Assembly (NCBI GenBank): GCA_964392065.1
Contig: CAYMOG010000041.1
Location: forward strand, 1-10,944
Reading direction: 5' to 3'
DNA from: JASBZA01 sp964392065
GTDB lineage: Bacteria > Bacillota > Clostridia > Saccharofermentanales > Fastidiosipilaceae
Length of the DNA: 10,944 nucleotides
Below the pieces are notes generated by a model, which saw only the letters and a list, made by a program, of their open reading frames with translations, made no database searches and was not told the origin of the DNA. How positions within the stretch are numbered: position 1 is the stretch's first letter; every line of letters begins with the position of its first letter. Below, piece by piece: positions 5,623-10,944 of this stretch. The position numbers and the translations under genes are program-made.

Positions 5623-7399
5623 CATGAAGCAAAATCAAGGCATTATTAAAAAAATTGCCGGTCCTCTTGTAGTTGCAGATCATATGCGTGATGTGCGTAT
5701 GTTTGACGTGGTGCGTGTAGCAAATATTGGTTTGACGGGCGAAGTTATCGAAGTCCGAGGCGAAGAAGCATCTATTCAAGTGTACGAGGAAACTTCAGGT
5801 TTAAGACCTGGAGAACCGGTAGTGAGCACGGGTGTTCCTCTGTCGGTTGCCCTAGGCCCTGGTCTTATTGGTAGGATGTATGACGGTATTCAGCGTCCTC
5901 TAGAAGATATTTACGCAGAATCTGGAGATCGTATTGCCCGTGGCAGCGACGCCCATGCTCTATCCAGAGAAACGACATGGCAATTTCGCCAGGGCAAAGC
6001 CGTAGGCGATAGCGTTGTCGCAGGGGATATTGTAGGTCTCGTGGAAGAAACTTCAGCTATTGAACACCGGATTATGGTGCCGCCAACTCTTTCGGGAGAA
6101 TGGACGATTAAATCTATTGCAGAAGACGGTGCCTATCATGTTGATGATGTGATTTATACCTTAGAGCAAGAGGATAAAAAACAAGATTTTACCATGGAAC
6201 AGCGCTGGCCCGTAAGAAGAGCTAGACCGCATAAGGGGAAGAAAGCTCCCCATGAACCACTTATTACTGGACAAAGGGTTATAGATACCTTCTTCCCAGT
6301 AACGAAAGGAGGAACCGCAGCGGTTCCTGGGCCTTTTGGTAGTGGTAAGACGGTTATTCAGCATCAGCTGGCGAAATGGGCTGATGCGGACATAGTGGTA
6401 TATATTGGTTGTGGAGAACGTGGTAATGAGATGACCGAAGTATTAAATGTTTTCCCAGAACTAATTGACCCCAAAACAGGTAAATCCATGATGGAGAGAA
6501 CTATTCTTATTGCCAACACTTCGGATATGCCAGTGGCAGCCCGAGAAGCTTCTATATATACAGGCATAACGATTGCCGAATATTATCGTGATATGGGTTA
6601 TTCCGTATCCATTATGGCGGATTCCACCTCTCGCTGGGCAGAGGCCTTACGCGAAATGAGTGGTCGTCTAGAAGAAATGCCAGGTGAAGAAGGCTATCCT
6701 GCCTATCTAGGTTCTAGACTTGCCCAGTTCTATGAACGTGCAGGTTATGTGGATTGTTTAGGGTCTGAACCTCGAGAAGGCTTCCTTACCGCTATCGGTG
6801 CCGTATCTCCTCCAGGTGGTGATATGTCTGACCCGGTCGTGCAGTCTACTTTGCGTATTGTGAAGGTTTTCTGGCAGTTAGATTCAGCCCTAGCCGCCCA
6901 ACGTCACTTCCCAGCTATTAATTGGAACAATTCCTATTCCTTATATTCTGATGATGTTGTGGAGTATTTGAATGATGAAATTGACAGAAATTGGGCCAAG
7001 AATCGTAATGATGCCCTTCAGATTCTCAGTGAAGAGAGCCGCTTAGAAGAAATTGTGCGTCTCGTAGGTATGGATTCTTTATCTTTTGAAGAGCGATTAA
7101 CAATGGACGTCGCCCAATCCATTAGAGAAGACTTCCTCCATCAGAACTCTTATCATGCTGTAGATACTTACACTTCCTTGCAGAAGCAGTTTTATCTCCT
7201 AGCTCTAATAATGCATTACCATGCTTTGGCCAAAGCGGCCGGCAAACGTGGTGTGACGGTAGATCAAATGCAAAATCTTCCCGTACGTGAGGAGATAGGG
7301 CGATTTAAGACGGTAAAAGAAGAGGATACAAAAGCTCGCTATGAGGAAATTCTAAGTCGCCTAGATGAAGTCATTCCAGCCCTTGAAGCAGAGAGGTAA
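5615..7399 (+). CDS. ntpA: V-type ATPase catalytic subunit A
   Basis: This subunit binds and hydrolyses ATP in the A3B3 head. From the ATG at 5615 it has 594 residues, the usual length. Order of parts: N-terminal beta-barrel (GIIKKIAGPLVVA onwards), the A-type-specific bulge domain (about 110-190), nucleotide-binding domain and helical C-terminal domain. The P-loop is GPFGSGKT (239-246, K245 and T246 contacting phosphate). GCGERGNEM carries the catalytic glutamate E268, and SIMADSTSRWAEALRE contains the Walker B Asp. EEMPGEEGYPAYLGSRLAQFYERAG is a strongly conserved family block. All catalytic residues are intact. ntpG overlaps by 8 bases and ntpB begins 8 bases downstream. A start at 5597 would add six residues (MRVERE) and cannot be fully excluded. 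Confidence 0.97.
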   Translation: MSDMKQNQGIIKKIAGPLVVADHMRDVRMFDVVRVANIGLTGEVIEVRGEEASIQVYEETSGLRPGEPVVSTGVPLSVALGPGLIGRMYDGIQRPLEDIYAESGDRIARGSDAHALSRETTWQFRQGKAVGDSVVAGDIVGLVEETSAIEHRIMVPPTLSGEWTIKSIAEDGAYHVDDVIYTLEQEDKKQDFTMEQRWPVRRARPHKGKKAPHEPLITGQRVIDTFFPVTKGGTAAVPGPFGSGKTVIQHQLAKWADADIVVYIGCGERGNEMTEVLNVFPELIDPKTGKSMMERTILIANTSDMPVAAREASIYTGITIAEYYRDMGYSVSIMADSTSRWAEALREMSGRLEEMPGEEGYPAYLGSRLAQFYERAGYVDCLGSEPREGFLTAIGAVSPPGGDMSDPVVQSTLRIVKVFWQLDSALAAQRHFPAINWNNSYSLYSDDVVEYLNDEIDRNWAKNRNDALQILSEESRLEEIVRLVGMDSLSFEERLTMDVAQSIREDFLHQNSYHAVDTYTSLQKQFYLLALIMHYHALAKAAGKRGVTVDQMQNLPVREEIGRFKTVKEEDTKARYEEILSRLDEVIPALEAER

Positions 7400-7407
7400 G
7401 AAATATT

Positions 7408-8787
7408 ATGCAGAAAATATATCGATCAATCGAAGAAATTTCGGGTCCGTTGATGCTCGTTGAGGGCGTTGATGATGTGGCCTATGAAGAACTAGGTGAA
7501 ATTGAGTTGGAAAATGGTGACCGCAGAGCTTGCCGTGTTCTAGAAGTTGAAGGTACCAATGTTATTGTTCAGTTATTCGACAATTCCATGGGAATTAACA
7601 TGGCCGATAGTCAAGTGCGTTTCCTAGGACATGGTATGCAACTATCTGTTTCGCCTGATATGTTAGGTAGAGTTTTTGATGGAATGGGAAATCCTATTGA
7701 TGATGCACCACCTATCCTACCCACAGACAGAAGAGATGTGAATGGTAAACCCATGAATCCTGTCGCCCGCGTCTATCCTAATGAATTTATTCAGACTGGA
7801 GTATCCGCCATTGACGGCCTAAATACACTTGTTCGTGGTCAAAAACTTCCTATTTTCTCTGCCTCTGGACTCCCTCATAACCAACTTGCTGCTCAGATTG
7901 CTCGTCAAGCGACCGTACTAGGAGATGATGAGAAATTTGCCGTTGTGTTTGCTGCTATGGGTATTACCTTCGAAGATGCGAACTACTTCATCCAAGACTT
8001 TACAAGAACCGGTTCAATAGAGAGAACGGTTATGTTTTTGAACTTAGCGGATGAACCTCCCATTGAACGCATAGCCACCCCCAAAATGGCTCTCACTGCA
8101 GCAGAATATTTGGCATTTGATCTTGAGATGCAAGTGCTCGTCATACTTACAGATATGACGTATTATGCGGATGCATTACGTGAAGTCTCCGCTGCCCGTA
8201 AAGAAGTCCCAGGCCGAAGAGGCTATCCAGGCTATCTCTATACTGACCTAGCCCAAACCTATGAGCGTGCAGGTAAATTAAAAGGGAACAAAGGCTCCAT
8301 CACACTTATGCCAATCTTGACCATGCCCGATGGCGATAAAACACACCCTGTACCAGATTTGACCGGTTATATCACAGAAGGGCAAATAATCCTCGAGCGT
8401 GAGCTGAATCAGAAGAATATTGCGCCTCCTATCGATGTCTTACCCTCCCTATCGCGACTAAAAGATGATGGTATTGGAGAAGGTAAAACAAGAGCCGATC
8501 ATGCTGATGTCATGAACCAGCTTTTTGCTGCGTATTCCAGAGGTAAGGATGCTAGAGAATTGGCAACAATTCTAGGGGACTCCGCGCTCTCTGAAATGGA
8601 CAAAATATACGCGAAATTCTCTACCGCTTTTGAAGATAAGTATTTGAATCAAGGATTCTACGAGTCAAGAAGCATAGAAGATACGATGGATATTGGTTGG
8701 GAACTCTTACGTATATTGCCAAAGTCCGAACTGCGCCGTGTCGATCAGGAATATATTGACCAATATTATGATGAGGGGAACAGGTAG
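7408..8787 (+). CDS. ntpB: V-type ATPase non-catalytic subunit B
   Basis: This protein of 459 residues alternates with A in the head and completes each catalytic site. In place of a P-loop it has the B-type sequence SASGLPHNQLAAQI, so the missing Walker A motif is normal. The arginine finger R350 lies in DVLPSLSRLKDDGIGEGKTR and falls at the same number as the functional arginine of E. hirae NtpB. Other family blocks are YERAGKL, PILTMPDGDKTHPVPDLTGYITEGQI and REVSAARKEVPGRRGYPGYLYTDLA. Length and motifs are typical, and no damage is visible. The ATG at 7408 follows the ntpA stop by 8 bases. Its ribosome site (GAGAGG, 7391-7396) is 11 bases upstream, which is rather far. The stop lies 3 bases before ntpD. 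Confidence 0.97.
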   Translation: MQKIYRSIEEISGPLMLVEGVDDVAYEELGEIELENGDRRACRVLEVEGTNVIVQLFDNSMGINMADSQVRFLGHGMQLSVSPDMLGRVFDGMGNPIDDAPPILPTDRRDVNGKPMNPVARVYPNEFIQTGVSAIDGLNTLVRGQKLPIFSASGLPHNQLAAQIARQATVLGDDEKFAVVFAAMGITFEDANYFIQDFTRTGSIERTVMFLNLADEPPIERIATPKMALTAAEYLAFDLEMQVLVILTDMTYYADALREVSAARKEVPGRRGYPGYLYTDLAQTYERAGKLKGNKGSITLMPILTMPDGDKTHPVPDLTGYITEGQIILERELNQKNIAPPIDVLPSLSRLKDDGIGEGKTRADHADVMNQLFAAYSRGKDARELATILGDSALSEMDKIYAKFSTAFEDKYLNQGFYESRSIEDTMDIGWELLRILPKSELRRVDQEYIDQYYDEGNR

Positions 8788-8790
8788 TCT

Positions 8791-9516
8791 ATGGCTCGCC
8801 GAGTTAGTGCCAACAGAATGGAGCTCATGAATTTAAAAAGTGAGCTCAATATTGCCAGAAGAGGTCATAGTCTATTAAAGGACAAGCGTGATGGACTCAT
8901 GCAAAAATTCTTAGACTTGATTCAAGATACTGTAGAGAAAAGGTCAGAAGTGGACCGTCTGCTCGGTGAAGCAACGGACGCTATGGCTCTGGCTTCTGCA
9001 GTAATAGATCCTGAAGTCTTATTACAAGCTATGCAAATGCGTACCGAACCACTACAGGTAGAAGTTACAACCGAGAGCGTTATGGCCGTACATACGCCCA
9101 ATTTCTCTGCTCCAAGTTTAGAGGGTAGGGATTCAGAAGTCTTGACAGATGAGGATGTTGAGGAGCAAAATGAGACTGTTGAAAAAAGTACCAGCTTAGA
9201 CTATGGTATGGTGAAAACTACAGGTGATATTGATATTGCATTTGATGCTTTGGCCGTAGCGATAGAACCTATGTTAGAGCTTGCTACCTTGGAGAAGAAG
9301 GTGCAAGTGATGGCTCATGAGCTAGAAATTACTAGAAGAAGGGTAAACTCATTAGAACACGTTCTGATTCCGGAAATCGAAGAGACGATTAAGGAAATCG
9401 AAATGAAGATGGAAGAAAACGAACGGCAAAACATTGTACGTCTGATGAAGGTCAAGGACATGATCTTAGCAGATGAGATAAGAAAAAAACAAGAAAGAAG
9501 ATTGGGGCAAGGATAA
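8791..9516 (+). CDS. ntpD: V-type ATPase central rotor subunit D
   Basis: Subunit D is the long coiled-coil axle that turns inside the A3B3 head. The protein has 241 residues, slightly longer than the usual 205-230. The N-terminal helix has the family signature MELMNLKSELNIARRGHSLLKDKRD (from residue 10). The C-terminal helix has TRRRVNSLEHVLIPEIEETI (181-200) followed by EENERQNIVRLMKVK. The middle is the short globular/hairpin tip. Here it contains an extra acidic stretch (about residues 111-131, 9121-9183), which probably explains the added length. The usual NPTRMEL start of the family is SANRMEL here. The stop codon (9514-9516) lies in the loop of a terminator-like hairpin. This is the last recognisable ATPase gene. 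Confidence 0.94.
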   Translation: MARRVSANRMELMNLKSELNIARRGHSLLKDKRDGLMQKFLDLIQDTVEKRSEVDRLLGEATDAMALASAVIDPEVLLQAMQMRTEPLQVEVTTESVMAVHTPNFSAPSLEGRDSEVLTDEDVEEQNETVEKSTSLDYGMVKTTGDIDIAFDALAVAIEPMLELATLEKKVQVMAHELEITRRRVNSLEHVLIPEIEETIKEIEMKMEENERQNIVRLMKVKDMILADEIRKKQERRLGQG

Positions 9517-9535
9517 GAACCTGGCCCATCTTTTT
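9495..9535 (+). terminator. Terminator-like hairpin enclosing the ntpD stop codon
   Basis: AGAT (9499-9502), GGG within 9504-9507 and AGG (9510-9512) pair with CCT (9520-9522), CCC (9525-9527) and ATCT (9528-9531). The loop ATAAGAA holds the ntpD stop. A T run (9531-9535) follows, and upstream A bases can pair with it. The stem has small bulges and an internal mismatch, so it is weaker than the one at 393. A ribosome finishing ntpD would cover the 5' arm, so termination may be partial or translation-dependent. That is inference. Confidence 0.5.
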
Positions 9536-9543
9536 GTGAGGAG
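9536..9543 (+). promoter_or_regulatory. Ribosome site supporting the GTG start at 9549
   Basis: GTGAGGAG lies 5 bases before the GTG at 9549 and immediately after the T run of the hairpin. It supports the GTG start of the DUF1622-like gene. Confidence 0.65.
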
Positions 9544-9548
9544 TTATT

Positions 9549-9926
9549 GTGATTATTGAGCATTTTCTGGAGATGATTGTCCCCTATGTGGCGGGTGTAC
9601 TGGAAATTATCGGTGTGTTGTTTATTATTGTGGGTGTTGTATATGCACTGTATAAACTCATCAGCCGGAGAAACCGTGTGGAGACGAGACACGTTAAACT
9701 CATTTTATCCGAGTACATGACGGTTGCTCTAGACTTTCTTTTGGCTGCCGAGATTCTCTATACCATTGTTGTGGGGAGTTGGTCTGATATTGTACTTATC
9801 GCAGCTATTATGATTATGAGAGTCGGCCTCACCGCGCTTCTGCACTGGGAAATAAATATTCTTGAGAAGAACGAGGATCAACGCCAGCATCTATCCGAAC
9901 GTGAAGCTAGGACAAAGGACGAGTGA
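9549..9926 (+). CDS. DUF1622-like small membrane protein with three predicted helices
   Basis: This protein of 125 residues starts at GTG. Three hydrophobic segments are visible: about 13-38 (VLEIIGVLFIIVGVVYALYKL), 57-77 and 78-100. The pattern ALDFLLAAEILYTI (60-73), then IVLIAAIMIMRVGLTALLHWEI ending in a helix-terminal Glu, matches my knowledge of the DUF1622 family, whose function is unknown. Charged residues D62, E68 and R91 lie within or at the edge of membrane segments and are candidates for functional positions. The last 20 residues are hydrophilic and highly charged. The gene starts 32 bases after ntpD and its stop is 1 base before the transporter start, so it is probably cotranscribed with the transporter and perhaps with the ATPase. 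No known ATPase subunit matches it. Family assignment is from memory of the pattern only. Confidence 0.75.
   Translation: MIIEHFLEMIVPYVAGVLEIIGVLFIIVGVVYALYKLISRRNRVETRHVKLILSEYMTVALDFLLAAEILYTIVVGSWSDIVLIAAIMIMRVGLTALLHWEINILEKNEDQRQHLSEREARTKDE
9914..9919 (+). promoter_or_regulatory. Ribosome site that decides the TTG start of the transporter
   Basis: AAAGGA is 8 bases before the TTG at 9928. No ATG lies in frame before the first membrane helix. The other in-frame TTG at 9862 would add a 22-residue polar extension overlapping the previous gene and has no comparable site. Confidence 0.55.
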
Positions 9927-9927
9927 A

Positions 9928-10896
9928 TTGAAAGACAATAAAATAACGCGTACAGATAAACCTAAACAAAATCTAGCGCTTGGCGTTACACTGATGCTCT
10001 TAGGGGGGCTAGGTTTTTCGATGATGAACCTATTTATTAGACTTATGGGTCCAGATATTTCATCGGTACAGAAGATGTTTTTCCGAAATCTATTTGTCTT
10101 CTTAATCACTCTAATTCCATTAATGCGTTTACCTAGAGGCAGAAGAAACCCTATCAATAATCGAAGCGATTTAGGCTATATGCTATTGCGGTCTGTCTTC
10201 GGCACGCTTGGCATGTTAGCGAATTTTATTGCAGTGGACTTAATGCCTATTGCAAACGCATCTGTCTTGAATAAGCTCTCGCCATTTTTCACGATTCTTT
10301 TTGCAGCCCTATTCTTAAGAGAGCGCGTCAATAAAATTCAGATTTTAGGAGTAATCATTTCTTTTGTAGGTGTAATAATTCTTTCACAGCCCGATACCGG
10401 CGGATTTACCCTAGCCTATCTCATACCTATTTTGATTGGAGTAGGTGGTGGTTTATTTGCGGGAGCTGCCTATACCTCGGTTCGTTATCTGGGAAGCAGA
10501 GGCATCAAAGGCGCGTTTATTGTGACCTTCTTTGCAGGGTTTTCAACTTTGGCCCTATTACCTTATGTCTTGCTAAACTACACTCCGATGAACGCTCAGC
10601 AGTGGTTCTACGCTATCTTAATTGGCTTATCCGCGGTGTTAGGCCAATACGGCATTACCTATGCCTACCAATATGCCGAACCCAGAAGTATTTCCATATT
10701 CGATTATTCTACAGTTGTCTTCACGATGATCCTAGGCATGCTCTTCTTAGGACAAATCCCTGGAGTGTACGCACTTATTGGGAGCGGCATCGTATTTTTC
10801 GCATTTTTCATTATGTTTATCTATAACCATATACAGGCCAAAAAGGAAATGCGCTTAGACGCCGAGGCCAAAGCCCTCGAAGCCAAAGAATTGTAG
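9928..10896 (+). CDS. EamA/DMT-family transporter (drug/metabolite exporter superfamily)
   Basis: From the TTG at 9928 the protein has 322 residues, the normal size for a two-domain EamA protein with ten membrane helices. It begins with a short polar segment, then LGVTLMLLGGLGFSMMNLFIRLMG as helix 1. The first repeat ends with PIANASVLNKLSPFFTILFAALFLRERVNKIQILGVIISFVGVIIL, the characteristic EamA end-of-repeat pattern (Pro in the helix, Glu-Arg, then the last helix). The second repeat shows the same layout in QYAEPRSISIFDYSTVVFTMILGMLFLGQIP. The tail (KKEMRLDAEAKALEAKEL) is charged and cytoplasmic. Substrate cannot be predicted from sequence; known members export amino acids, nucleosides or other metabolites. 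It begins 1 base after the DUF1622-like stop, indicating coupling. No terminator is visible in the 48 bases after it. Confidence 0.88.
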   Translation: MKDNKITRTDKPKQNLALGVTLMLLGGLGFSMMNLFIRLMGPDISSVQKMFFRNLFVFLITLIPLMRLPRGRRNPINNRSDLGYMLLRSVFGTLGMLANFIAVDLMPIANASVLNKLSPFFTILFAALFLRERVNKIQILGVIISFVGVIILSQPDTGGFTLAYLIPILIGVGGGLFAGAAYTSVRYLGSRGIKGAFIVTFFAGFSTLALLPYVLLNYTPMNAQQWFYAILIGLSAVLGQYGITYAYQYAEPRSISIFDYSTVVFTMILGMLFLGQIPGVYALIGSGIVFFAFFIMFIYNHIQAKKEMRLDAEAKALEAKEL

Positions 10897-10944
10897 GAAA
10901 TTGTAGGAATTTGTCTGTCACGTAGTAGCTAGGTATCCCCTATG

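Noticed and set aside
5492..5779. Minus-strand open frame over the ntpG-ntpA junction
   Set aside because: It is antisense to two well-conserved ATPase genes, with a His/Asn/Phe-rich translation that looks like a shadow.
7840..7900. Missing Walker A motif in ntpB as a sign of a broken gene
   Set aside because: B subunits normally lack a P-loop. The arginine finger R350 and all other family blocks are intact, so this is the expected non-catalytic form.
594..9516. F-type ATP synthase operon
   Set aside because: The four-helix proteolipid, subunit I with a large N-terminal domain, the A-subunit bulge domain and the C, D and G axle genes define a V/A-type complex.
9315..9692. Minus-strand open frame across the end of ntpD and the start of the DUF1622-like gene
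   Set aside because: It covers two convincing + strand genes and their ribosome site, and its translation is low-complexity Ser/Ile/Asn-rich with no family pattern.
10602..10826. Second + frame inside the EamA gene
   Set aside because: It is a shadow of the transporter frame; its translation is rich in Arg, Cys and His without structure, while the EamA frame shows proper membrane helices.
10884..10914. Short tandem repeat of AATTGTAGGA after the transporter
   Set aside because: There are only two imperfect copies spanning the stop codon, with no stem or T run, so there is no support for a terminator or mobile-element end.
10897..10944. Possible new gene starting at the final ATG
   Set aside because: No ribosome site precedes the last ATG and the window ends there, so nothing can be supported.

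Overview
The window is dominated by a complete V-type (A/V-type) ATPase operon on the + strand. Its gene order is F-I-K-E-C-G-A-B-D (594-9516), the same as the start of the Enterococcus hirae ntp operon. The base composition is moderately AT-rich. Strong AGGAGG-type ribosome binding sites, tight gene packing, GTG/TTG starts and a sortase-type cell-wall protein all suggest a Bacillota bacterium, probably an anaerobic or fermentative clostridial or related lineage. I cannot name the species from the sequence.

Layout. 1-368 is the 3' end of a surface protein with Glu-Pro-Thr-Thr repeats and a VPATG sorting signal, closed by a good intrinsic terminator (393-426). 427-593 is a 167-bp intergenic region that should carry the ATPase promoter; only a weak candidate is visible. 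594-9516 holds the nine ATPase genes with junctions from an 8-nt overlap to a 30-nt gap. A terminator-like hairpin encloses the stop codon of the last subunit gene (about 9495-9535). Two membrane-protein genes follow immediately: a DUF1622-like three-helix protein (9549-9926, GTG start) and an EamA/DMT-family transporter (9928-10896, TTG start). The last 48 bases hold no supported gene.

How it works together. A (catalytic) and B (non-catalytic) form the hexameric head. D and G (the bacterial equivalent of subunit F) form the central rotor, and C joins it to the membrane ring of K proteolipids. I is the membrane stator with the essential arginine. E and F (subunit G equivalent) form the peripheral stalks. 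The K subunit has all five side chains of the known E. hirae Na+ site, so this is most likely an ATP-driven Na+ pump. A four-helix proteolipid with one carboxylate favours pumping over ATP synthesis.

I found no undescribed system with strong support. The points worth checking are the Na+ site, the arginine in the proteolipid's first hairpin, the hairpin over the D stop codon, the DUF1622/EamA pair behind the ATPase, the acidic inserts in the rotor D subunit and stalk F subunit, and the VPATG anchor.
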